64,000 bases of DNA from Hexactinellida sp. DTS-2022 (taxonomy: Eukaryota > Porifera > Hexactinellida). The stretch is taken from positions 5,146,001 to 5,210,000 of the forward strand of contig JAPNXP010000007.1 of the NCBI GenBank assembly GCA_028753945.1, in the 5' to 3' direction. A model generated the notes under the pieces. The model had not been told where the DNA came from, made no database searches, and saw only the letters and a program-made list of their open reading frames with translations. The position numbers and the translations under genes are program-made. Of this stretch, positions 1 to 11,700 are shown piece after piece (the first letter of the stretch is position 1; the number at the start of each line of letters is the position of its first letter).

Positions 1-1438
1 TCAATTTAATTACCATGAACAAGCCAATGCTACAATAAACAGCGAAATACAACAATCACTTATATCGTCGCTGGCACAGGTCGATTTCGCTGGGTTAACG
101 GGTGAAGTGAACTATGAGAGACAATCGCGAGGGTTCTCAAGTGGTGAACTATTTGAGTATCAAAGCGATGGTATTTTCGCATCAAGACTAGTCATCCCAT
201 ATATTGCGAGGAATATAAGTAAGAGCATAAGCGAGTTGAACGTTCCATTCGATAATGTGAATTTCGTGTTTTTCGCGAAAGAAGCAGGTCCCCTAGATGG
301 TGTTGAACTCCATCACTTGCCAACAGCCGCATTAATCATTGCCATTATAATCGCCATATGTGCGCTTGTGTTCTCACTATTCTTCTTGGTAATTAACATA
401 GTCTTTCAAAAAAAGAAAGTGATCCGATATAGCAGTCCAATTCTGAATGCGGTTATATTAATCGGAGCCTGTCTTCAGTGCGGTGTAGCTATACTTGTCC
501 TCATTGACAATAGGTTCCTCGATCGCACACCGGAGGATCAACTGAATAATGTGCCATGTGTTGGATGTACCATCTTGTGTCACTTGGTGTGGTGGTTGCC
601 AGCTTTAGCCACTGATTTGATATTCGGGACTCTAATAGGGAAGGGAGTTCGAGTGTATTGGATCGCGGTACGTAAATCACTTAAGAATAACATAAAAATA
701 ATTTATATTTTTCTGGCCATAGGTGCGTTGATGTTGGTGGATACTTTGTATTCAGTTATTTGGGCAGCCATCGGAGTGCTCAGATTCCAGTTCATAGCTG
801 AAGGACCGTTGGAAACCGAGTATGTGGACATAAGACAGCCGGGTTCTCCATTTTGGTACATCTTCTATTGCGCAGAAGGCGGTGATCCAAATTCCCCTGC
901 AATTGCCGTGCGATTCGTGTACATACTCTTCAGATGGATTCTTTATGGAATCGGGATGTATTTCGCATTTCAAATTCGCAAAATTAAAATTCGTGGTGTT
1001 AATGAATTCCAATCGATTACACTCGCAACGTTATCGACAGTTTTCCTCAATTTAGTCCGCATCATTCTCATAACGATGATTCCTTCCGTGAGACTGATAG
1101 ACATAGCCATAACACTTCTGTCGATAAGTTATGCATTGGACACTATACTCGTCGTTAGTTTCATATTCGTTCCAAAACTGTACTTCATAATTAGAGATCC
1201 GAATGAAAAGAAAAACTACACTGGGGTCTATAACAATTCGAATTTAGAAAAAGCATTGGAATTGCACGTTGTTAAAGATGAACTCGATAAAACGAGAAAA
1301 GAACGTGATTATTTAACTGATAAGATACGCAAATTGTCAACACCATCGGTATCGGTTCTATCAGATTTGCCAACACCAACCATTGAAGAAACGCCCGAAA
1401 CAGATCATATGCTAGGGAACAAACACTTCGATAAGTAA
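1..1438 (+). CDS. GABA-B receptor-like class C GPCR, 3' part of gene
   Basis: The reading frame is open from base 2, so the gene starts outside the window; the GTG at 107 is an internal Val codon. The first ~100 residues are the end of a Venus-flytrap ligand-binding domain (FAGLTGEV resembles the same region of GABA-B subunits). Seven hydrophobic segments follow, beginning near bases 325, 425, 550, 690, 890, 1005 and 1090. The segment after TM7 (FVPKLYFIIRDP) matches the GABA-B FVPKL motif. After TM7 comes a short heptad-type helix (LEKALELHVVKDELDKTR), like the coiled coil through which GABA-B subunits dimerise. Family knowledge: GABA-B receptors are Gi-coupled metabotropic receptors at the plasma membrane. 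Ligand and partner cannot be told from this fragment. It is convergent with INTU. No intron is seen in the visible part. Confidence 0.88.
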   Translation, partial: QFNYHEQANATINSEIQQSLISSLAQVDFAGLTGEVNYERQSRGFSSGELFEYQSDGIFASRLVIPYIARNISKSISELNVPFDNVNFVFFAKEAGPLDGVELHHLPTAALIIAIIIAICALVFSLFFLVINIVFQKKKVIRYSSPILNAVILIGACLQCGVAILVLIDNRFLDRTPEDQLNNVPCVGCTILCHLVWWLPALATDLIFGTLIGKGVRVYWIAVRKSLKNNIKIIYIFLAIGALMLVDTLYSVIWAAIGVLRFQFIAEGPLETEYVDIRQPGSPFWYIFYCAEGGDPNSPAIAVRFVYILFRWILYGIGMYFAFQIRKIKIRGVNEFQSITLATLSTVFLNLVRIILITMIPSVRLIDIAITLLSISYALDTILVVSFIFVPKLYFIIRDPNEKKNYTGVYNNSNLEKALELHVVKDELDKTRKERDYLTDKIRKLSTPSVSVLSDLPTPTIEETPETDHMLGNKHFDK

Positions 1439-2510
1439 GCTTGATAAGCTATTATTAGTACCTTAGTTGTTAGTTAATTAGTAGGGCGCCCTTGCTATAC
1501 ATATTTATCTGTATACTAATCGAATATCCTTCTTTGCTTGTAAGATTCTAGAATATTTGAACTTGTTATGTGTGTTAAACTATATTATATGTACTGAAAT
1601 ATTATATAAAGTAAACTCCATATATAGTAGAACCTCGTTAATACGAACACCTACGGATGGTGAAAATTTGTTCGCTTTATCCTGAGTTTGTATTAACTGG
1701 AGTAACACCTATTGAATAGCCATTGTAGGGACCTGATTTTGTGGAACTGTTTGTTCGTCTTATCCGGAAATTCGTATTAATCGTGTTTGACTAACGAGGT
1801 TCACATCCTAATTAGTTCCCACGTACGCTACAAACCCATAAATCGGTATATGTGTGTCTCATTTCATGTTGTCTTGCCATCTAAATTTGTGGGCGAATCG
1901 GATAAAACTGAGAGTTATTCCCAACTATGTGTCTTTATTAGAAAACCAATAGATCGTTGTCAGTCAGCGGATAAAATTACCCCTGCATGCAAATTTTCAG
2001 ATCTCTAGTATATGGTTGGTATTTCCTATTAATTCTGGACAAACACACAAACAGACAACAATTGTGCTTTTAATATATAGATTTAATTAAGTTATTAATC
2101 TAGTCAATTAAAACGGTGTTTATTAAATCGTGTTAATCGTACCATAAATGCATTTGCATTTTTTTTAAACTTGATACAGTGGTCACTGGGTGTGTCAAAG
2201 GAGTTATTATAACTTATAATATGTGCATATGATCTATTTGACTAAAATAAATCCCAAAAGTGATGAGTGTGAAAGGATATTTCCTAGAGTTATTTGCATT
2301 CATGGGCTGTCTTACAATAACTAAAAATGATCCCCACACCCAGAGTGCAGTGTAATAAAATACTATAGACTACATTTCAATCCCCTTTTTGTACAACATT
2401 GAAATATTGCTATGAAAAAATAAAAACCTCATTTATATATCTGTAAGTATACAAACTTAATTACTCAATTGCAAACATGTCATTAATTAATGAAGCTTAA
2501 TACAAAATGA
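1439..2510. other. Spacer between convergent genes
   Basis: This AT-rich stretch must contain the 3' UTRs of the GPCR (+) and of INTU (-). Apart from one decayed MITE at 1624-1806 I see no gene, RNA or repeat. Confidence 0.6.
1624..1806. mobile_element. MITE family A, decayed long copy
   Basis: Starts TAGTAGAACCTCGTTAATAC and ends near an inverted copy (ACTAACGAGGTTCACA). Its interior (ATTGAATAGCCATTGTAGG) matches, in opposite orientation, the intact copy at 39015-39203. Confidence 0.8.
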
Positions 2511-5429
2511 CTAGATAATATTGCTTTGAAGAAGTTTGAAAGCCATTTCTATTGTAGATTGAGGAGTAGCATCTTTATAACAAATATACAGCTCACATGG
2601 TTTGGGACGTAAAATTCGCCGTCCAACCACCCAAAACATTAATTTATTTTGGTCTGTATTTGAATTAGGATTGATTTTCCATTCAAAATTTATAGCATAT
2701 TCTGTTGCGCTGCCTAAGATTAATTCGGGATTTTGTGCCATGTAATTCTTATGTTTTTTATTCAATTTCGCAAAGCTTTTTTGCCATTGTTTACTATACT
2801 TAAATTGCCTTTGTATTACAAGGCATGCATTGTGAAATATAAACACAAGGTCTTTTTGAACACTAGAAGAAGATGTAGAATGTTTTGAGAGCAAAGGTGG
2901 GGTTAGAAATAAACCGGATAGCTCATCGAAAACTAAGTAATGAAACAATAAATTGATTGGACTTGAAGTGAGAAATGAGATGGAATCGAATGTAGTTTGT
3001 TTCCTAGGTACTTGCGGTTGTGTGTCCAGAAAAGGCAAAGAACTTCGAGACTGAGTTTTAGTAGCCGCAGAGCCGTCGCTATCCGTACTTTCTCCTGAGG
3101 TTCTTAGCGAGCTTCGAGAACCTCTCATGCCACGCTCAAATATATTCTTATCACTGCTTTTATGCGTTGTTGCAAGTGGGTTATTAATTGATGGCAAATG
3201 GGGTGCATTAAGAGTCTTTTCTTCGAGATCAACAAACAGACCGTATTTCTCCAACTCATCTAACATTTCCTTAACTCGGTCGACAGTGAGTGGGTCAGGA
3301 GGAGGCAAGTGTAACAGCCTTGTAGCCATGGGGCCTGCTAACTGGACTTGTGCACAAAGAGACTGTCCTAAACCAATGATTAAGAGAAAATGTTTCCCAC
3401 CTAAACTTTTGAAAGGAGTGTTTTTCTGCGATATTATTTTTGGTGGTAATTGTTCAAGTGTTGCAGGAAATATTTCTTTCCAAATCACAATCTGAGCGAC
3501 TGACTGGCTGACTGTGATATTGAACAGCTCATGATAAGAGCAATACAGATTCACGGCCCTTTGGTGACTTGCTGATAGATGTGAACAAATCAGGTAACCT
3601 TTGTAATACAAGCAAGAACCAATTGTGTGATAGGGCCTTTGCATTGCAGATATTTCAGCTTGATCGGAGAGATCTGAAGCATCCAGTTCATTTAATAGGG
3701 AATTTATTTCAGTTTCAATTTCCGAATTTATTCGTAAACTTTGGCTCGCTTTTAAATTTGAAATGAACACATCACTCCGATCGAATAAAAGTTTTCTGAA
3801 AATGTTCAAGAAAAGGAGGTCACATAGATGGTCTATTTCCTGGAGGTTAGATGGCTGCAGAAATGCATTACTTATACTACCAAAATGAAAGCTCACAATT
3901 TCAACGAATGCATCAAAATGTTCACATAAATCCTCTTGTTCTCCAACCACATCTTTCGGTGCTACTACGATCAAAATGTCTTTATTAGTTAATAACTTAA
4001 AAGCCCCATGCACCATTTCCCCATTACTCATTTTAAGAGTAACTCTATCACCAGCCAACCCACACATAGCCTGTATTACGTCAGCGAGCGTGTAAAACAT
4101 TCCTCGAATCGCAACCAGTTTATGCACAACTGATGCTGTAGGGTCTGCGGGGTTTTTATCCTTTGGAATCGGTTGGTGCGGGTAGTAATATATCAAATCT
4201 TCCATGCCGTGGAATTGACCGATTTGGTCCTTCTCATTGAGAGTCATATACATACATAAATACGTACCAATTTCTTTTTTGTGTTCAATCGCATATGTAC
4301 TGGCGATATTGTCAAACGTTTCCTTACGAGCTGCTAAACGTAAAAGAGCCTCAGATCTGTTTAACTCTGTGGAACCCTCGTCTAATTCATGTTTTGATGT
4401 TGAATCCAATTTATCTTTGATAACTTCAAATGTTAGACTAGTTTTATGTTTCAGTTTATCCAGAACGATATGAATATTGTCTTGTGAAACATTAATATTT
4501 TCTATGGATAATATTATATCCATAGTGCTCAATGTACCGTCAACAAAGGCTGGAGAATCAGGTGAAATTGAATGGATTATCAAAGGTGTACTAGATTGTT
4601 TGTTAGAAGAATCTTCCAACAAATCATCAATACTCTTTGAAGCTTTTATTTTTGGTTGTTGAATTATAATTCCAAGTTTTGTAAGAATATCTTGTTTAGT
4701 GATCTGGTTGCCCTCTGGCATATTTGGTGGAACATTCAACTGCAAACTAATTGAGTTTTGGGTGCTCTTATTTCTGTGAAATATCTTAGGTGAATCTGGG
4801 GTAGAAATTTTATGAATCTTTTTCTCATCAAGAGAAATAGTAGATGCACGATCAGGATTTTGTTCTGGGGGTTGTTTCTTCTTGCTACGGCCCAGCGTGC
4901 GGTGAGGAAAAAGCTGGCTTAGTTTAAGTTTGCGTTTCGAGGAGAGCGAAGGGGAGGTTCCTGGGGTAATGGTTGGCTTCGGGTTGGGGGCACTCGCGGT
5001 AGAAATATCGCTAATAAGAGAGGACAGACTTATAGTCGATTGATATTGCTTCTTCCGTCTCAGAACTGGATGTATGTCTATATAGAAAACGTTTCCGTTT
5101 ACTGGATTTATTTCGTTTACCCAAGCATCATTACCAAGTTGTGAAAACGGGAGTGCGGATTCAAACGCGAAATTAGAACCGGATGACTGAAGTAATTCTA
5201 ACGATTGTATCGAAGAGGAACTACTGGTGCGACTGTGTCTGCCTAGAAACTTTGGTTTAGAAAATGAAGAAACAGGGGGAAAGGGAGACTGTGGAGGTTT
5301 TTGACTTGTTACTTGAGTGTCAGATAATGCATCGAATGATTGGTAATGAGTTGCTTTGAGTGGAACGAACTTAGACTTTATTTTTGATTGGGATGATGGT
5401 AATCGAGTTTTGTGCGATTCCTGAGCCAT
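2511..5429 (-). CDS. INTU: Inturned planar cell polarity effector
   Basis: Single-exon gene, 972 aa (human INTU is about 942). The first ~270 residues are Ser/Pro-rich and low in complexity. A PDZ-like domain lies at about residues 280-335 (SISPDSPAFVDG, then LSTMDIILSIENINV). After it come longin-type regions shared by INTU, CCZ1 and HPS4, with the family motif YYPHQP near residue 416 and RGMFYTLADVIQAM shortly after. Family knowledge: INTU works with FUZ and WDPCP in the CPLANE complex at the ciliary base, and INTU-FUZ activates RAB23. Its presence suggests the animal makes motile or primary cilia. The ATG at 5429 is the first in frame and lies only 290 bp downstream of the WDFY3 stop, so both genes are crowded on one strand. 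Confidence 0.9.
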   Translation of the reverse strand: MAQESHKTRLPSSQSKIKSKFVPLKATHYQSFDALSDTQVTSQKPPQSPFPPVSSFSKPKFLGRHSRTSSSSSIQSLELLQSSGSNFAFESALPFSQLGNDAWVNEINPVNGNVFYIDIHPVLRRKKQYQSTISLSSLISDISTASAPNPKPTITPGTSPSLSSKRKLKLSQLFPHRTLGRSKKKQPPEQNPDRASTISLDEKKIHKISTPDSPKIFHRNKSTQNSISLQLNVPPNMPEGNQITKQDILTKLGIIIQQPKIKASKSIDDLLEDSSNKQSSTPLIIHSISPDSPAFVDGTLSTMDIILSIENINVSQDNIHIVLDKLKHKTSLTFEVIKDKLDSTSKHELDEGSTELNRSEALLRLAARKETFDNIASTYAIEHKKEIGTYLCMYMTLNEKDQIGQFHGMEDLIYYYPHQPIPKDKNPADPTASVVHKLVAIRGMFYTLADVIQAMCGLAGDRVTLKMSNGEMVHGAFKLLTNKDILIVVAPKDVVGEQEDLCEHFDAFVEIVSFHFGSISNAFLQPSNLQEIDHLCDLLFLNIFRKLLFDRSDVFISNLKASQSLRINSEIETEINSLLNELDASDLSDQAEISAMQRPYHTIGSCLYYKGYLICSHLSASHQRAVNLYCSYHELFNITVSQSVAQIVIWKEIFPATLEQLPPKIISQKNTPFKSLGGKHFLLIIGLGQSLCAQVQLAGPMATRLLHLPPPDPLTVDRVKEMLDELEKYGLFVDLEEKTLNAPHLPSINNPLATTHKSSDKNIFERGMRGSRSSLRTSGESTDSDGSAATKTQSRSSLPFLDTQPQVPRKQTTFDSISFLTSSPINLLFHYLVFDELSGLFLTPPLLSKHSTSSSSVQKDLVFIFHNACLVIQRQFKYSKQWQKSFAKLNKKHKNYMAQNPELILGSATEYAINFEWKINPNSNTDQNKLMFWVVGRRILRPKPCELYICYKDATPQSTIEMAFKLLQSNII

Positions 5430-5719
5430 AAATATACTACATATCTATCAATCTATGCTAGATGTAACAATTACAAGCAAACAACTATATGTGTAATTTA
5501 AAATAAAATAAAAATTACATTATGTTGTCAACTCTAGAATAACATATCTGAAATCACCATCGTACCTTGATTTAGAAACTATAATTGCCAAATTTACACT
5601 CTTTAAGTAAAAAGAACTAATAATATATTACTCAGTATAACATGAAAAACAAATATGGCAGACAGTATGTATTGCAAATCCAAAATATCGTAGGCAGAAT
5701 GTTTCTCACCTGTCACAAA

Positions 5720-8700
5720 TTAAACATCCTCAACATGCTCTAGTTTCCGATAACAATTGAGACACACGCGAACCGGTTTAAATATCCGCATTTCCGGTAT
5801 TTCTGCGCTGTATTTAGAACAACGACTACAGAAGATTTTTCCACAAGACCTACAATGATGCTTTCTATCTGTGACAGTAAACTTAGCATTACAATCTTGA
5901 CAGCTGTCACATTTTTTAGTGTTCACCCATCTATCAGTTCGGCCACCAGTGCTTTCTGGCACATTCCATTGCCAAACGCGACCGTTGGCATCTCCAATCA
6001 ACAATCGTTTATAATCTTTACTGATGGCAAGAGCCGTGATCGCACCTGGATCGGGATTGTCGTCTCGATTAAAACTTGTATGGAGTGTTAATCGAGGTGT
6101 TCGCTCTACTATAACTCTCTCCCATCGTGTGTCAATCTGGTCCTTTGAAATGGCCCTGGCTCTCTGTCTGCTAACCGCGGGAATGTTATCAACACACAGA
6201 ATGTCAGGAGTTGTAGGTAGCTCAGAATTGTGATTAGTTTGAGTGGATTCGTCGATTTCTGGGGTGAAAGATGGTTCGATAATATCGTTAATACATTCTT
6301 CTTTAATATCAGAGATAGGGGTAGATGGTCGAGATTTCGGTTTTTCGATGGATAAATGATCGAATTTCTTAAGTTTCTTAGGGTAATTAGACACTTTCGC
6401 ATACTCAACACTCCAAATTCGCACTACACCATCCGTGGACCCGGTGATAATAACGTTACGAGGATCCCATTCACAGAATTCACTGGTAACAATAACATTA
6501 ATCTTATAACCCAGTTTCAAGAAATGGTTGCCTTGCACTAACAACTCTCCATTAACAGTCCAGTAGAATAACTTCTGTCCAGAGCTAGTTACTATGTCTC
6601 CTGTAAGCGAATTTATCGCAATAGCAACTATAGGAGATGGGTGTAACATGAATTGTCTAATGAATTCCAAGTGATTCAGGTCCCACATGATAACACTACA
6701 ATCCTCGCTACCAGACAACAACAGTGCGTAAGATGCGGAAGCGGTTAAACAGGTGATTGGAGCTGTGTGGCCTGACAATATCGCTCGTTTTATCAAAGAA
6801 GGTTTGCCTTTGAAAGCGTACTGTTTTATCTCCCAGACATGAATAACAGAGTTATCGCCTGCGGTGAAAATTCGTTTTCCATCAGCACTTGCTACTGCGT
6901 TGATTTTACTCAATTGTAAATCCTCAAAAACGGCGAGGAGCTTTTCTTGGTCAGTTGAATACAGCCGCAGTGAATTATCAAAATTTCGGTAGGATAGGAC
7001 GCGGTTATAATTAGGCGGAAGTACAATGTTACCAGATTCATAAGCTAAAACTGATTTCTCAAGGATTACAATTTGGCCAACGGACCCTCTAAGCTCTTTC
7101 GATGGTTGAATTGGAGGCTGCAAGTTGAGGAAATCGTGATAGAATACTGTGTTGGGTTGTTCGAGTTGCTGACCTAATTCAGCAAAGGTTGGAGTTGAAT
7201 TCTGTAGATTAGCTTGATTATGTAGAACTATGGGTGATAAAGGCAGGGTGATGTGTCGACGTTGTTTGTGTGGTCTTTTAAACAACTGTCGCGGCATTTG
7301 ACCATAGTTTTTAATAAATCCAATCACCAAGTTACGTTTCAACTGATCCGTTACACTATCGATGTCTATATTGCCCTCGTAGAACCAGGGATGAAACACG
7401 TTGTGAGCTTCATCTGCCGGTTTCCCTCTCTGTTTGTAACCAAAAATTAAATCTATCCATTCGTGTAAGTGCATGCTAACATATTCAGATTCCAAAGCTT
7501 CCCTGTGCATACGAATGAATTCGTGAGGATCACCTTTCGCCCAGGGAGGGAGAATTACGTTATTCAGTGGAACCCCGTTTTGTTTGCGTCCTAGTTTGAA
7601 GTAATTGTGGTTAACAAGGAAATCTGGTAAATAGAAGAATTCAGGTATGAGCTCCTTTACATCTGGCATGTTAACTGAAGATGCACTTTGCCAAGCTTCA
7701 TAAATAGAGTTAAACATCCGATCCGCTAAATCGAAATGACCGCCTTGAAGTTTCAAAAAATGTTGTGCATACGGTTCTAATCGCACCATATAAGCTGCCA
7801 CAATCATTGCACTAGAAAAGGGTGTGCCATAGAGAAATGATTGTATTTCATCACCTGAAGGATCTTCGTAGTCATTCCTACGAGTTAGGTAGCTTTCTAA
7901 ACGTTTGGGATCAAGAGCACCCATTGGTTTGGAAAAATCTCGGAAAATTTTAGGATCAGTCAAATCTAACTCTTCACTTTCATAATCAGTTAAGACCCAA
8001 GGATAAACAGGGTATTGCATCAAGTCATTGTACGATCGACCGGCTAGTGTATTCAAATACATAAGGTATTGGAAGTTAGATATTGCACCTTTCTCCCATA
8101 AATTAGTAATGTTTTTCTCGCTACTAGTTGCAAAGAGTCCCAATCCGAGAGAAAATCCTTCGTTCGTATTACTCTCTTCTTTCGAAATCCCAACAACTGA
8201 CTCTTCACCTTTGTCAGTCATTGCTTTAGCTTGCTCTTTAATTTTTTCGATAATTTTATTCAATGAATTCTGGAGAACAACAATAAAATGGTTGTTTCCG
8301 TCTGCACAGAATAACTCCATTGAGTTTTCGCGTAGCATATATCTTCGCTTTAATATCTCACGCACATCTTCATAAGCTATCTTGGTGCAATGCACTTGGA
8401 TATCTCCAAACGGGTTTACCCCATGGTAGTTACTGCTCTCTTCATATGTGACTAATAAAACAGAATCCAAAGAAGCCTCTTTGAGATCAACGAGATCTCC
8501 GTTGTTAGACATTGCGTAGCCATCTACAATATACATGTTAACTTTACCAAGGTAGAGAATGCCAGGTGCGGTATCGAGCCCTAAGAGACGAGCACACGGA
8601 TAAATGTATTGAAAGGAATTTGTATCTGCTGGGTCTAACATTTTTCGAATTGTGAGAAGAAGTGGATTATCAGGGTCTAGAGCTTTAGCGGGTTTACTTT

Positions 8701-11700
8701 CCTTCCCTTCGCCAATGAAATTGAAGTTTAAGTAGGTAAAAGCGCGTGTTCTAACATTCTGAGAACGTTCTAATTCATTTCCTTTTGTTACAGACACAGA
8801 CTTAGATTGGGTGAAAGAATCTCCTCTCATGACCTGATTTGTCTGACTTGCAGAATTAACTGTCAGCAAATCCTTCACTTGTGTACCCAGGGAGTTAGCA
8901 ATATGAAACATTATTATACAATCGTAACTTACAGGACGTCTGCTTCTCACTTTTAATTCTTTTGTATCACCCTCGGGAATGAATTCGTAAGTGTGATAAA
9001 ATGTTTTGTTCGCTCGTAGTCGCTTTCTCTGACGACTAGGACCCTCTAGGCAATCTTGTGTCCACTTTTGGAAAGGGTTGTAGTTTTCTGGGCCCCAAAG
9101 GCCGCGTTCTCTCGTTAGCTCTTCGTTAATAGGTTTCCATATGCATAGTGCATGGTCAAGCCTGTATTCAATGTTCTTTTGGAATTTGTGCTCGTATAAT
9201 TGCTGTAATTCAACCAGTTGAAGTACTTTGGCTTGTGACCATTCGAGTAATCGAATCCTATTAGTTTCTATAAAAAGTTCCTCATTCACGAGTTTAGCTA
9301 ATAAAACAGGCTTTTTGGTAAAAATCGATAAATCTTTTCTTCGTTTGGAAGAGCTTTTCTTAACCGAAGACGAATCTAGTTTTCCTTTTCCTTTGCATTC
9401 TCTCTGGCAGTATTCTTCCCAAGCTGTTTTTGAGGATTCATATAAAAGCTCGTAAAAGTCAAAGAGTTTAGCTTTTTGGGGAGATGGCACACTTATTTGT
9501 CCCGAATAAGCTTGAAGAGAATATTTGGTGATAGTAGGGAGTTGACAGTTGAAAACGTCTTCTAATAGAACGTGTTTAATCTCAAGCAGTTTACTCCATA
9601 TCCGTTCAACAGCCTCTTTTACTTGTAACAAAGATTGACTGTCAGCTACAATAATGGTAGATGTTCTAAACAAATCAGGTGATTGGAATTCATCGTAATC
9701 TTTGGACTTTAACAGTTCAAACAAACAGTGCAGAAGACACAGGTAGAATTCCCCTGTGATATTTTCTCCAGAAAATATAATGGATGTTTGACTGTTTAAG
9801 AGACATAAACTTTCCAACATTTTCCTTCTATCAGTATCATCAAACATTGGCCGGGAAAGCTGAAAAAGGATCACTCGATCTAGAGCAAGGAACAAGTGGT
9901 TGGTATTAACCATTTTAATATTTTTCTTGGACTGGTCTATAAGTTGTACTAGAAAGTTATATATTTGGTCTGGTGGTATAGCGACTTGTTTATGCCATAG
10001 TTTGTCAACTAGTTTGTTAGATAAATAACCAATATTTTCAACTTGGTTTTCAAATACATATTGAGAAGTTTGGTAAGTGTTTTGTTGAGTAATAGTTTCG
10101 GACATTATTATAAATTCCATGAGCCGTGTAAGTATACTAGCTTGAAATTGCATAACAAGAACAATTGTTGCATTTTGAGGTGTACCTTCAAGCACAAAAT
10201 CAAGTATTGTAGCACCCGAGGATTTCTGTACGGAGACTTTAAAACCGTCGAGAATAATAATTTCTAAGAATTTGAGTATTGGCAGAAGGTTTGGGTTTGA
10301 TGTCAATAAATTTGGACTTGAGTTCATTTCAGTGAATAACGGTGGAGACGAATATTCATTTCCTGAAGAAACCAATATAAATTCATCCTCTACAAGACGT
10401 TGGTTCGTAGGTTGTTCTGGGCTAACTATTGTTGTTATAGAGCGTTTAGAATTATCTGAGGTAATAACAGCGCTTTTCGGTAATCGTATTGGGAAGAGCA
10501 ATGCAACTAAATATTGAATAAAGGGTTGTTCGCTACAAAATATAGCAAATTTAGGAACACGATTGTATAGACTTTGTAGGAACTTAATGATTGTGTGTGC
10601 ATGCTGACTTCTTCGGTTAACTTGAGATTCAAAATTCAATAGAATTCTGCATAGAGATAGCAATACAAAGGCTGCTTCTTTGTTAAACTTATCGACATCT
10701 CGTGCGTTTTCCACACTAAACAGAAGATCTAATCTTTCTAAGTTAAGTTCAGTAAGTGAAGTAATTTGACATTTATCACGATTGAGTAGAAGGGATATTA
10801 GGACAAAATAAATCGGGCGAAAGTCAATAAAATCTATGAGAATCATTTGTAGGATATCAAACCCTGGCATATCGACTGAATGTGACTCAGTAAACCAAGT
10901 AGAATTCGAGGATTTCGGTGTGGGAAGAGTAGTAGGTGATTTAAGTTCTATAAACTCAAATGTGTTGGAAATTGGAACAACAGTTGCATCTTTTAATAAT
11001 TCCCCACCCTGACGACCTTGATTAAATTTCTGATAAAGTGAGTTGTTTAGCAGAAGCAATTGGAGTAGCGTAAACGCGCGTAAAACGGTTGTATAATGAA
11101 TGTACTTTTGGAAGAATAGAAACACCCAGTTAAAACCTAGACTCTTATAAATAAGTTCTCCAAAAGTATTATTTGATTTCTCTTCAGGTTGTTGGAGGAG
11201 AGAACACAAGAGATCAAGCAGCATATCACGTGTCCGAATACGTCTCATTAAAACAAGGCCGGTAGGGCTTTCTCGCTGAGGATTAGTTTCATCCTGAAGT
11301 GTAAAATGCTTCACGTACTGTGGGTTAAAAGCAGAAAAGCTATCATGTAATTCTCGACTTCTTTCTAACTCATCAAGGTTGGGAATTTCTTTATTTTCAT
11401 CAATATTAGATTCCTTAACTGTTAGTAGACTGGAGACAAAAAGCCCGAGAGATTTAATGTCATCTGAGTTAGGTTTTGTTTTCAGTATTAAATGCAAGAG
11501 TTGAAGGATAGATTTTATAGTAGGGTTAGATAGAGTTTGGCAAAGAAGACGCTGTAATAGAGAGAATATCAGTTTAATACTCCGCATTTTGTTCAAAATC
11601 CGATCAACCTCTGGTGAATCGCTACTTATGACTTCGTGTAAATGGAAAAATAAAGATTTCTGAACATCTTCAGAGCATCGTGACCATATATTAATATTAC

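Noticed and set aside
107-109. GTG as the start of the GPCR gene
   Set aside because: The frame is open to base 2 and upstream residues (VDFAGLTGEV) match the ligand-binding domain, so this is an internal Val.
752-1012. Minus-strand 86-aa frame inside the GPCR
   Set aside because: Lies antisense to conserved membrane segments; no family match or splice context.
6109-6411. Minus-strand 100-aa frame inside WDFY3
   Set aside because: Out-of-frame shadow of the Ser/Thr-rich linker of WDFY3.
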